Shown piece after piece: positions 16,457-23,817 of a stretch of 25,586 nucleotides of DNA; within the stretch, counting starts at the first letter, position 1, and the number at the start of each line of letters is the position of its first letter. Below the pieces are notes generated by a model. It did not search any database. It was not told where the DNA came from and saw only the letters and a list, made by a program, of their open reading frames with translations. The DNA comes from an uncultured Eubacterium sp. (GTDB lineage Bacteria; Bacillota; Clostridia; Lachnospirales; Lachnospiraceae). The position numbers and the translations under genes are program-made. The stretch covers positions 1 to 25,586 of the forward strand of contig CALGGT010000047.1 in the NCBI GenBank assembly GCA_937915825.1, read 5' to 3'.

Positions 16457-17677
16457 TTATTTTGTTTTTACAGAATTGTCTCCAAAGAAATTGCTTTCCC
16501 CAAAGGTTGTGTTATCATCCTCACTTCCATAAATATCCCAGTATTTTAGCCGGATGTAATACTTTTTCTTGGACTCAAGTTTCGGAATTGTAACATCTAT
16601 ATAGCTCTTTTCCGGATGTTTTTTGAAATGCTTTGTCGTTCCTTTCAAGGATATTCTTTTATGGCTATATCCCTCAGGAGTAAGTGCCTGGAGCTTTTTA
16701 TTGTGCTCATATATGCCAAAGCTCTTTTCATCACTTCGATTCTTTTTCGTTGAATAATAAACAATAAACTCGGATGCGTTAAAATTAGAACACTGAATTC
16801 TAACCGACTTCTTTCCGCCTTTGATCGAAACTTTTGCAAATTGAGCGTATCTCTTTTGGTCAATTGCGTGAGAATTTCCATCTCTCCACAATTTAGATAT
16901 TCCATTGGATTGGTATTTCTTCTCACTCCAACCGATAAAGGCATATCCTTTTTTTGAAGCTTTGGGAAGTGTTGGATTCTTGCCAAAAGTATGTGTTTGA
17001 ATATTTTTCCCCTTGATTATTCCGTTGTTTGGTATAAGGGTCATCTTCATCTTTTTAGGCGAACCAACGATCTCAGAGTTGGGAGTAATCGTTTGAACTT
17101 TCTTTCCTTGAACGATATAGTCATATCCCATATAGGATACTCTTATTTTTCTAGGAGACGGAACGGAAACAGTCGAATGATTCACTATTTTTCGAAGATT
17201 AGAACAGTCCGAGAGAATATCTTTACCAATGAACGTGACACTATTGGGAATGGTTATCTCCTTAAGATTGGTACAAAGCCTAAAAGCATATTTACCTATT
17301 TTTTGTAATGTATTTGGGAGTTTAACACGTTTCATTTTGCAGGAATCAAACACATGATCCGCAATCTCTTTGATACCATCTTCGATAATAAGATTCCCAG
17401 AAACATTGAAGTTAGTTGCAGATATTTTCCCACTTCCATATATGATCGTTTCATATTGGTTTTTCTCGTTTTTTCGGATTGTTCGGTATGCATGATCACC
17501 AACTTGAATGGTGTCTCCCGAGTACTTAAGCGATGTACGGATAGCCGATGCAGTAGATACCGGACTTTTTGATGGAACAGAATCCTCTGCACGCAAGGTA
17601 GGGGAGGAGGCTCCGACTGAATGAATGCATAATGCGGTGCACAATACCATGGTTATGAATTTTACATTTATTTTCAT
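16457..17677 (-). CDS. Secreted BspA-like leucine-rich repeat surface protein
   Basis: A 406-residue exported protein. The signal peptide is MKINVKFITMVLCTALCIHS with cleavage probably near ASS or AED. Residues about 84-177 hold BspA-type leucine-rich repeats (IIEDGIKEIADHVFDSC, LPNTLQKIGKYAFRLCTNL, IPNSVTFIGKDILSDCSNL). Residues about 212-282 look like an InlB-B (Listeria-Bacteroides) repeat (LIPNNG, GYAFIGWSEKK). The tail resembles a fibronectin-III-like sandwich (EFIVYYSTKKN, KKYYIRLKYWDIYG). Such proteins bind host or wall ligands; no enzyme motif is seen and there is no sortase signal. Start chosen from GAGGT five bases upstream. Its ATG overlaps the stop of the 51-aa peptide gene by four bases (ATGA). 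Confidence 0.88.
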   Translation of the reverse strand: MKINVKFITMVLCTALCIHSVGASSPTLRAEDSVPSKSPVSTASAIRTSLKYSGDTIQVGDHAYRTIRKNEKNQYETIIYGSGKISATNFNVSGNLIIEDGIKEIADHVFDSCKMKRVKLPNTLQKIGKYAFRLCTNLKEITIPNSVTFIGKDILSDCSNLRKIVNHSTVSVPSPRKIRVSYMGYDYIVQGKKVQTITPNSEIVGSPKKMKMTLIPNNGIIKGKNIQTHTFGKNPTLPKASKKGYAFIGWSEKKYQSNGISKLWRDGNSHAIDQKRYAQFAKVSIKGGKKSVRIQCSNFNASEFIVYYSTKKNRSDEKSFGIYEHNKKLQALTPEGYSHKRISLKGTTKHFKKHPEKSYIDVTIPKLESKKKYYIRLKYWDIYGSEDDNTTFGESNFFGDNSVKTK

Positions 17678-17829
17678 AGTTGACCTCTTAAGGAAACAGC
17701 ATCCCCATTCTTTGTAGCAGCTTTTCCAGTAACATTTGTTGAACCAGAAGATATAAATAATCCTATTACACCAAGTATCCCTATTATAGCTAATGGTTTT
17801 GATATAAAATTATCACTTAATATACGCAT
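17674..17829 (-). CDS. 51-aa membrane peptide coupled to the BspA-like gene
   Basis: A short protein, MRILSDNFISKPLAIIGIL and onward, with one hydrophobic segment (PLAIIGILGVIGLFISSG) and a polar tail. An ATG at 17829 with AAAGGA nine bases upstream fits better than ATGs farther up. Its TGA overlaps the next start as ATGA, so translation is probably coupled. It could be a true small membrane protein, a leader peptide for its neighbour, or a remnant. No family recognised. Confidence 0.55.
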   Translation of the reverse strand: MRILSDNFISKPLAIIGILGVIGLFISSGSTNVTGKAATKNGDAVSLRGQL

Positions 17830-17891
17830 AATTAAACGTCCTTTCATTTTATATGCCATGTCACGTAACTTATCAATATTTTTTCAACGAT

Positions 17892-18302
17892 TCATAAATA
17901 TTTTTCCGGCGATTGGCGAATATTTACACCGACGATTGGCATTTCCCAATCCACATCACTCAATTCGAATTTTTCTCTTCCGCCAAATATTCTGCAAGTT
18001 TCAGTATTACCGGAAATTTCATATCTTGCTTTCATGATCCCTCTTGAATAAACTTGTTTTATGCTTGTCACACAGCTTCTACAATCATACAGATCCTTAA
18101 GTTTCAGAGCTTCCTGCAATAAATTCTCATCCCTAATATCTGGTATCTTGTAGACATCTCGTAGGATGGCATGAATGATACGCGCCGCATTATTTCTAAT
18201 GATGTCATCGTTAGACGGAATTGTAGACATTACGATTCTGATTTCCCATGGAATAACATTCTGTTTTCCCAAAATATACTCAACAAATTCCTGTGGTTTC
18301 AT
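17892..18302 (-). CDS. Hypothetical protein with LKDLYDCRSCVTSIKQVY motif
   Basis: A 136-residue soluble protein. Its central part, ARIIHAILRDVYKIPDI and LKDLYDCRSCVTSIKQVYSRGIM, resembles a motif I associate with hypothetical Lachnospiraceae proteins that have S-layer-homology-like helices, where DLYDCR-x-C is conserved. The two cysteines (C-R-S-C) may bind metal or form a disulfide. There is no signal peptide. GAGGAG lies 11 bases before the ATG. It is 62 bases upstream of the 51-aa gene and 112 bases downstream of the GH27 gene on the same strand. Function unknown. Confidence 0.65.
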   Translation of the reverse strand: MKPQEFVEYILGKQNVIPWEIRIVMSTIPSNDDIIRNNAARIIHAILRDVYKIPDIRDENLLQEALKLKDLYDCRSCVTSIKQVYSRGIMKARYEISGNTETCRIFGGREKFELSDVDWEMPIVGVNIRQSPEKYL

Positions 18303-18414
18303 GGAAATATCTTCTCCTCATATTCACTACAACCATTACTATTTTCCAATATTTAACAACTCCACCCACATAATCAAACCGGTTAAGCAGATAGTGTTTA
18401 CCGTGTTCATCCTT

Positions 18415-20796
18415 CTATCTTAATACTGTTACTTTGATCACCTTTGTACAATAGGCCCTCAGATCGTTTATAAAAAACCAACTCTTATTTTGCTCGTCAC
18501 CTTCCACCGCTTGAATGTTATTACCCGTTTCCAGGTCTTTGATCTGAAAAGCACACGCCCCGGCAAACTCACTGGCATTGATCATTTTCTTACCGATCTT
18601 CTCCACGATCACATCAAGGGAAATACGGATCTCCCTTTTGTAATCCTCTCCACTAAGATTTACAAATGCGATCGCAACACTTCCATCACTCAGAGGCTTT
18701 GCCAAAATATCAACTCTGTTATTATCCCGGATGTAACGTGTATCCGCGTCGTCCAGGATGGTTTCCTTGGGAGTGATAACGCAAACTCTCTTTGCCTGTA
18801 CTCCCAACGCATCCTGATTAAGTGCGATCAGTTCTTTATTTGCTATGATATTCCACAAGTCATCTCCACGTTTCATTCTTCTTAAGTCGATCCCCAGCAT
18901 AAGCGGGGCATTCATCATGCACCAGGTCGCCATATGCGTTCTACACATGTCAAGAGTCAGTCCATCCATTCCAATAGCCAGCATATCCGGATCATTCCAC
19001 CCCTTGTCAAGGCCTGCAAATTCATCCATTATTACCGCCTTATTGTACTGAGATGTTACACTCGTGGTATAATCGGACTCCCAAGTACATTTCCCATTAT
19101 ATCCATCTCTTCCAACTTCAAATGTTATGTCATTCAGAATTCTCCAACAATCCCCAACCTTATATCCCCAGTTGTGAGGTTCGGTTTTTCCCCATTCACA
19201 AATCGATAATACAAGATCATTGTCCGGTTTTAGCTTGTTGTATTCTTCGAGAAATTTAGCATAGGATTCCAGAACATTTTCCTGTCTTCTGTGATTCATA
19301 AGCCGGATCGTCGCACCAGTTGTACCGATCTCAATCGGGATTGGCGCAAACTTATAAAAGTCATCAAACACTACTTTTGACGCACCTTCCCCTTCCACCG
19401 CAACCTGGAGCCAACTTCCGATGCCTTCCTCTTCTCCAAGCTCACAATCAACAAGCAGGTCGTATCTTCCAGGATTCTGGGGCTTCACAAAAAACCGAAG
19501 TTCACTGCTTTGGCTGCCGATTGGCGTTCTTTCCGGACCGGTTCCGTCAAATGTTCCAATTCCAACTGCGTAGCCGTCTATTACCTTTCCCATTTCCCCT
19601 GTAAGCCTTCCATCTTCAGAGGTTTGGAGCGAAATTTTCTCTTGGTCATTTTCAATGACGATTCCTTTGATTTTGGGCGCAAAGACGTATTTTGCATTAC
19701 TCTCATCCGAAAAAGTTGCATTATCCCACGGATAGTAGCAATTGTCTACTTTTATATAATCGATATCCCAATCAACATAGCTCTTGGCATCCTCCTCCTC
19801 GTACCCGCACGTCCCCACTTCAAGACCGCTACAAAGCTTTGTTCCTATGTCATTATACATTCCGAATTTCATACCATGTTTATGGACGAAATCCGATAAT
19901 TCTTTGAAATCATTTGGAAATTTCATTGGTTCATTCTTGAGGCGATCGTTTTCCCTTTTTTCGCAATAACATCCATCATCCAGTACTACATACTGATAGC
20001 CCAGTTCATCTAAGCCCAGATTCACCATGCACTCGACCATTTTCTTGGTCAATTCCTCCGTATTCCCGCACCCAAAGGCGTTCCAACTATTCCACCCCAT
20101 AGGTGGAAGATGCTTTTTCACTCTATTTTCCAGACGTTCCATATTGGAAAAACTATCAAATCTATATTTCTCACTTTTTATTGGTCTTGGTTCTTTTAAT
20201 CTCATTGGATCTTTCCCTTCCTTTCGTATAGAATTTTCGTCAATCTTGTTGGCTGTCGCCTGCCCATTGCTCCGGTCCGCACTCGGAGCAAGTGTCTGAC
20301 AGTATTCTTCAAACTTTGCCTCTGTCTCACGGGATTCGAAGGCGAATCTCTGATCCTTCGATTTATCCTTCTTCCAATACAGATATAGCCAGGGTCCTCG
20401 ACCGTCCGAATCTACCGGATCCTTCCTTGCCGTAACCGTCCCACCTTTTACAAAAGCCGTAAACTCTGACCACTGATCCTCCGAAAGTTCCATCGTTCCA
20501 ATCTGCACGGTATCCTCTTCGGTACAAGGACCGTAATCATTCTTCCGTTCTCTTGTCTCGTGGAAAAATAAGTGCTTCCCATCCTCCACATAAAATCGAT
20601 ATCTCTGATAATACGCATCATAATTGATATTCTCTTCTGTATAATAAAAATCCGTTATATCCTCAAAAGCGATGTCTGTGCCTACGATCATCTTTTTTCT
20701 GAACAAAGACATTTTCCCTGCCTCCTCTTGTACCGCGCAGCCAGCAAGCATGGTAATCAACATGATTCCGGTTATGATAAATAATAGACGTCTCAT
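18415..20796 (-). CDS. Lipoprotein-anchored GH27 alpha-galactosidase with N-terminal fusion and internal insert
   Basis: A 793-residue enzyme expected to release terminal alpha-galactose. The signal MRRLLFIITGIMLITMLAGC ends in a lipobox with Cys20, so it is anchored outside the membrane. Residues about 30-170 form a domain usually seen in separate Lachnospiraceae lipoproteins (YQRYRFYVEDGKHLFFHE, GPWLYLYWKKDKS). GH27 begins near 232 (PPMGWNSWNAFG). The nucleophile is D351 in YIKVDNC. A beta-rich, CBM35- or CBM6-like insert of about 140 residues separates it from C533-E534-W-G, whose Glu matches the galactose-selecting E203 of human GLA. R552-x-x-x-D556 supplies the acid/base. A beta-sandwich follows. 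An ATG at residue 198 with AAGG upstream could give a cytoplasmic form. The main start has GAGG five bases away. Confidence 0.93.
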   Translation of the reverse strand: MRRLLFIITGIMLITMLAGCAVQEEAGKMSLFRKKMIVGTDIAFEDITDFYYTEENINYDAYYQRYRFYVEDGKHLFFHETRERKNDYGPCTEEDTVQIGTMELSEDQWSEFTAFVKGGTVTARKDPVDSDGRGPWLYLYWKKDKSKDQRFAFESRETEAKFEEYCQTLAPSADRSNGQATANKIDENSIRKEGKDPMRLKEPRPIKSEKYRFDSFSNMERLENRVKKHLPPMGWNSWNAFGCGNTEELTKKMVECMVNLGLDELGYQYVVLDDGCYCEKRENDRLKNEPMKFPNDFKELSDFVHKHGMKFGMYNDIGTKLCSGLEVGTCGYEEEDAKSYVDWDIDYIKVDNCYYPWDNATFSDESNAKYVFAPKIKGIVIENDQEKISLQTSEDGRLTGEMGKVIDGYAVGIGTFDGTGPERTPIGSQSSELRFFVKPQNPGRYDLLVDCELGEEEGIGSWLQVAVEGEGASKVVFDDFYKFAPIPIEIGTTGATIRLMNHRRQENVLESYAKFLEEYNKLKPDNDLVLSICEWGKTEPHNWGYKVGDCWRILNDITFEVGRDGYNGKCTWESDYTTSVTSQYNKAVIMDEFAGLDKGWNDPDMLAIGMDGLTLDMCRTHMATWCMMNAPLMLGIDLRRMKRGDDLWNIIANKELIALNQDALGVQAKRVCVITPKETILDDADTRYIRDNNRVDILAKPLSDGSVAIAFVNLSGEDYKREIRISLDVIVEKIGKKMINASEFAGACAFQIKDLETGNNIQAVEGDEQNKSWFFINDLRAYCTKVIKVTVLR

Positions 20797-20858
20797 AATT
20801 TCCTCGCATTTCCCTTAAATTCTGGAATCACCGCAGCTTCCGTTCCAACTGTCGTCCT

Positions 20859-20886
20859 ATAATAAAAGTGTCTTTTTACACACCAA
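20859..20886 (-). promoter_or_regulatory. Possible GH27 promoter
   Basis: On the minus strand, TTGGTG (20886-20881) and TATTAT (20864-20859) are 16 bases apart, about 60 bases before the GH27 start. The -35 is weak, which would suit activation from the dyads farther upstream. Confidence 0.35.
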
Positions 20887-20904
20887 AAACCTTCTTGTAA
20901 TTCG

Positions 20905-20939
20905 TAGTAAGAAAGGATTGATTGATCCTACCATTACTA
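20905..20939. promoter_or_regulatory. 35-bp nested dyad upstream of GH27
   Basis: TAGTAA (20905-20910) and TTACTA (20934-20939) enclose AGGAT (20914-20918) and ATCCT (20925-20929) around nearly the same centre. It lies just upstream of the possible GH27 -35, where an activator would bind. No regulator gene lies next to GH27. Confidence 0.4.
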
Positions 20940-20969
20940 TAACAGAGGTCTGAAACAAAAGCAAATGAT

Positions 20970-20986
20970 TGTATAAATTTTATACA
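20970..20986. promoter_or_regulatory. 17-bp perfect palindrome TGTATAAA-T-TTTATACA
   Basis: The arms match exactly around a single T. It is located between the GH27 and MATE promoters, about 30 bases before the MATE -35. The shape suits a dimeric repressor operator; the owner is unknown. With the dyad, the GH27 promoter and the TetR-type sites, this accounts for the 310-base gap 20797-21106. Confidence 0.45.
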
Positions 20987-21014
20987 CGTCTCTATATAGC
21001 AGGAAAAATAAGTA

Positions 21015-21066
21015 TTGACAAAATGAAGCGAACAGTGTACTCTTATATATAAAGGGAACAGTGTTC
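21015..21066 (+). promoter_or_regulatory. MATE promoter with two TetR-type operators
   Basis: TTGACA (21015-21020) lies 17 bases before TACTCT (21038-21043), with TATATA just after. The site GAACAGTGTTC (21056-21066) is a perfect 11-bp palindrome, and a 10-of-11 copy GAACAGTGTAC lies at 21030-21040 within the spacer, 26 bases away centre to centre. This is the expected layout for repression by a TetR protein, most likely the one encoded at 22656. Confidence 0.65.
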
Positions 21067-21106
21067 GCTAATTTTATTAGATTTAAATGAAAGGAAATAA
21101 ATCAAT

Positions 21107-22531
21107 ATGAACAACAATGATGTAAGAGAGAATTTAGTGAGTGGAAATATTGTAAAGACCATGCTTTCGCTAAGTATCCCGGCAATCCTCGGCATGATCA
21201 TTATCGGTTTGTATAACTTTATGGATGCCATGTTTGTCGGAAGGATGGTAGGACCGGATGCCATGACGGCGGTTAAGGTATCGTATCCCTTCACACTTAT
21301 GAATAATGGTATCGCTACACTTATTGGGATGGGATCCGCTTCCGTCCTGTCAAGAGCCATCGGAAAAAAGGATCAGGAAACCATCGATAAGATCATGGGG
21401 AACCTGATCGCACTTGTTCTGATCCTGTCTGCAGTAGTTATGGCAGTCGGTCTGATTTTTACGAAGCCACTCCTGACACTCTGCGGCGCAAAGGGCAATA
21501 TCCTTATTGAGGCAAACAGATATCTGAAGGTTGTATTTTTAGGATCGATTTTTGTGAATTTTGCGCAATCCTCTAACATGATCATGCGCGGCGAAGGCAA
21601 ATTGAAACAGGCAATGCTGATCATGGGATCCGGCGCAATCTTCAACATTATTTTAGATCCTATCCTTATCATCGCTTTCGGAAAAGAGAACGGGATCCTC
21701 GGTGCAGCTGTGGCAACCGTCACCGCACAGGTGTTTCAGGCTATATGGGCACTGATCTACTTTACGAAACAGAGCGACAAGGTAAAGATCCATCGGATCG
21801 GCGTGATCGGCTCGATTACAGGGCCCGTCTTAAATGTCGGCATTTCGGCAATGCTGATGCAAGTCATGACCATGGTTCAGCAAACGGTGATGTATCATAC
21901 CGTGGAGCACTGGGGAGGCAGCGCGTGGCAGACAATTCTCGGAGCTGCCCTCAGCCTGCAGTCATTTGCTTTTATTCCTCTTTGGGGGATCAGTCAGGGA
22001 TATCAGCCGGCAATCGGTACAAATTACGGTGCAAAAGAGTTTGGCCGCGTCCGCTCCTTTAATAGAGTCTTTATGATAGCAGCAACGATTCTTGCGGCCG
22101 TGTTCTACATCCCTATTATGGCTGCGCCTAATACCATGCTTTCCATGTTTATCACTGACTCTGCCATTGCAGTTAAAGGAGCGCCGATGCTGAGGGTTTT
22201 GTTTGCGCCCTACATCACCTACGGCGTACTGATCTTAATGATCACGTTCTTTCAGGCAATCGGGAAAGGAGGAAACGCAGCGATCCTTACGGTTTTAAGA
22301 CAGGTGCTGCTTTTCCTGCCGCTTGTAATGCTCCTCCCGCACGTATTTGCGAGAAGCGTCGAGGGCGTATTCTATGCGCAACTCATCACAGACGTGATTA
22401 TCCTGTTGTTCGGTATGATCCTTATGATCAACTCTTTTAGGAATTTTCGAGGGGATGAGAAGACATTGTCCACACAGCAGGAACAAAAATCCCTCCACAA
22501 GACAAATGATCCCGTGATAGAACCCACTTGA
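21107..22531 (+). CDS. MATE-family multidrug efflux transporter
   Basis: A 474-residue integral membrane protein with about twelve hydrophobic helices arranged as two homologous halves. The N-terminal sequence (GNIVKTMLSLSIPAILGMIIIGLYN, FVGRMVGPDAMTAVKVSYP, GMGSASVLSRAIGKKD) is typical of MepA/NorM-type exporters, which expel cationic drugs or dyes using sodium or proton gradients. The second half has GISQGYQPAIGTNYGAKEF. AAAGGA lies 11 bases before the ATG. Length fits the family. It is followed by a TetR gene 124 bases downstream on the same strand and is preceded by two TetR-like operator sites, so induction by a toxic compound is likely. The substrate is not predictable. Confidence 0.95.
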   Translation: MNNNDVRENLVSGNIVKTMLSLSIPAILGMIIIGLYNFMDAMFVGRMVGPDAMTAVKVSYPFTLMNNGIATLIGMGSASVLSRAIGKKDQETIDKIMGNLIALVLILSAVVMAVGLIFTKPLLTLCGAKGNILIEANRYLKVVFLGSIFVNFAQSSNMIMRGEGKLKQAMLIMGSGAIFNIILDPILIIAFGKENGILGAAVATVTAQVFQAIWALIYFTKQSDKVKIHRIGVIGSITGPVLNVGISAMLMQVMTMVQQTVMYHTVEHWGGSAWQTILGAALSLQSFAFIPLWGISQGYQPAIGTNYGAKEFGRVRSFNRVFMIAATILAAVFYIPIMAAPNTMLSMFITDSAIAVKGAPMLRVLFAPYITYGVLILMITFFQAIGKGGNAAILTVLRQVLLFLPLVMLLPHVFARSVEGVFYAQLITDVIILLFGMILMINSFRNFRGDEKTLSTQQEQKSLHKTNDPVIEPT

Positions 22532-22639
22532 TAAATCAAGATGAACGTCCTACTCTATGAGTAAGGATAATTTTGCTGCGTGCTTGACAAAGCATGGCAA
22601 ACCGCATACTCTATGAATCAGGAGTCATTGTGCCGCATG
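22528..22639 (+). repeat. 56-bp imperfect tandem repeat, each unit with TTGAYA-N17-TACTCT
   Basis: Units start at 22528 (TTGATA) and 22584 (TTGACA). Each has TACTCTATGA exactly 23 bases after its start (22551-22560 and 22607-22616), and about two thirds of the other positions agree. The first overlaps the MATE stop. They may be tandem promoters for tetR or a dispersed intergenic repeat. Confidence 0.5.
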
Positions 22640-22655
22640 TATGAAGGAGGATATT

Positions 22656-23267
22656 ATGATTCGGGACAAAATAAAACACCATGGGAACATCGTCGAGGCC
22701 GCGACTACAGAGTTTATGGAATATGGTTTTCAGGACGCCTCGATGCGGCGGATAGCGGCGGCAGCGGGGATGAGCGTTTCAGGAATGTATAAGCATTTTG
22801 CCTCCAAAGAAGAGATGTTTTCCGCCCTGGTAGAACCCACCTGGCAAGGACTGATGGATCTATACCATCAGTGGGTTAACAATCAAAGCCACCTTGTCGA
22901 AAAGGGTGTTCCCAGTGTATGGGAGACGGGGCGGGACGCAAAGCTCGCGATTGCCTATATTTACGATCATCTGGATGCTTTTCGTCTAATTATTTGCAAA
23001 TCCCAGGGAACAAGATACGAAACCTTTCTTCAGGATATAGCGGCGCTGGAAGAACAGATGACGCTAACCTTTATCGAGATGCTCCGTACGCAAGGAGTTC
23101 CGATCCGGGAATTTAGCAGGAAGGAATTCCATCTTCTTACCACGACCAATGTCAACGCGGTGTTTCAAACGGTTGAGCATGATTTTAGCCGCGCAGAAGC
23201 CATGCATTATGCGGAAACGCTGGACCGGTTCTTTTCTAAAGCCTGGAAGGAGTTTTTCGGATATTGA
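22656..23267 (+). CDS. TetR-family transcriptional regulator
   Basis: A 203-residue repressor. The N-terminal helix-turn-helix spans about residues 10-55 (IVEAATTEFMEYGFQDASM, RRIAAAAGMSVSGMYKHFASKEEMF), the classical TetR pattern ending in Y-K-H-F. The rest is helical and should form the ligand pocket and dimer interface (AIAYIYDHLDAFRLIICKSQGTRYE). The ATG at 22656 is chosen because AAGGAGG lies about six bases upstream; an ATG five codons earlier contains that site. It follows the MATE gene and probably represses it through the GAACAGTGTTC sites. No copy of that site is seen upstream of this gene itself, so autoregulation would have to come through readthrough. Confidence 0.93.
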   Translation: MIRDKIKHHGNIVEAATTEFMEYGFQDASMRRIAAAAGMSVSGMYKHFASKEEMFSALVEPTWQGLMDLYHQWVNNQSHLVEKGVPSVWETGRDAKLAIAYIYDHLDAFRLIICKSQGTRYETFLQDIAALEEQMTLTFIEMLRTQGVPIREFSRKEFHLLTTTNVNAVFQTVEHDFSRAEAMHYAETLDRFFSKAWKEFFGY

Positions 23268-23285
23268 CAGAAGAACGCTCTGAAA

Positions 23286-23663
23286 TCACGTTTTGTTTGC
23301 AGTTTGTGATTGATTTGCCGATGCTGCCGATGACGTAAGACCATTCACTATAGATTCTCCAGATGAATTATAAATACTTAAATACAAATAGCCCTTATAG
23401 TCAGATTGTCCCATCGAAATAATTCTTATATTTTTTCTATCCGTTACCTTTTTCATGTCAAATTTATACCAATAAACATCTTCGCCGTCTTGATATGCTG
23501 TTATCTTTGTATCAAGGTAAAGCTCCTCCGCCTGATCAAATTCGTTTGTTACGGCTTTCACTTCACTTTTGATAATAAAAGCGGCACGACCAACGCAAAA
23601 ACAAACACAAAATCCAACCGTTTCTTTTCTACTTGGCTGTTGTAATGTTTTAGAATGTGACAT
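23286..23663 (-). CDS. Possible truncated secreted protein with PPC-like fragment
   Basis: A 125-codon frame whose middle part (LYLDTKITAYQDGEDVYWYKFDMKK, IRIISMGQSDYKGYLYLSIYNSSGESI) reads like the first two thirds of a bacterial pre-peptidase C-terminal (PPC) domain. The usual last strands are missing and the tail is Ser/Ala/Gln-rich. The N-terminal hydrophobic stretch (VGFCVCFCVGRAAFII) resembles a damaged signal peptide with an Arg inside, and no ribosome binding site precedes the ATG. It may be a pseudogene or a decayed export protein. Convergent to tetR, it shares the 18-base gap after its stop. Coding status is doubtful. Confidence 0.45.
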   Translation of the reverse strand: MSHSKTLQQPSRKETVGFCVCFCVGRAAFIIKSEVKAVTNEFDQAEELYLDTKITAYQDGEDVYWYKFDMKKVTDRKNIRIISMGQSDYKGYLYLSIYNSSGESIVNGLTSSAASANQSQTANKT

Positions 23664-23716
23664 GAATATGCTATTTGACTTTCAAAAATAACCATAAATA
23701 ATACGAACTTGAAAAG

Positions 23717-23748
23717 AGGAACCTATTTGAAAAATAAGTTCCTTTTTT
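23717..23748 (+). terminator. Intrinsic terminator before the NlpC/P60-like gene
   Basis: AGGAACCTATTT (23717-23728) pairs with AAATAAGTTCCT (23732-23743) with one mismatch around a GAA loop, followed by a T run. It would stop plus-strand transcripts running on from tetR and insulate the promoter just downstream. Confidence 0.75.
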
Positions 23749-23760
23749 GTATCCAATGTA

Positions 23761-23817
23761 TTGACATCGCGTCTGCTTGATATGGTATAATGGTTCTAAC
23801 CAAGGAGGTCGAACCAT
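23761..23817 (+). promoter_or_regulatory. NlpC/P60-like gene promoter with dyad spanning the -10 and the ribosome binding site
   Basis: Perfect TTGACA (23761-23766) and TATAAT (23786-23791) are separated by 19 bases, with TGG before the -10 (extended). ATGGTTC (23790-23796) and GAACCAT (23811-23817) form a seven-base inverted repeat around AGGAGG (23803-23808). A nearer half-site AACCA (23798-23802) also pairs with TGGTT. If transcription starts near 23798 the left arm is not in the RNA, so an operator is more likely than an RNA hairpin. Confidence 0.65.
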
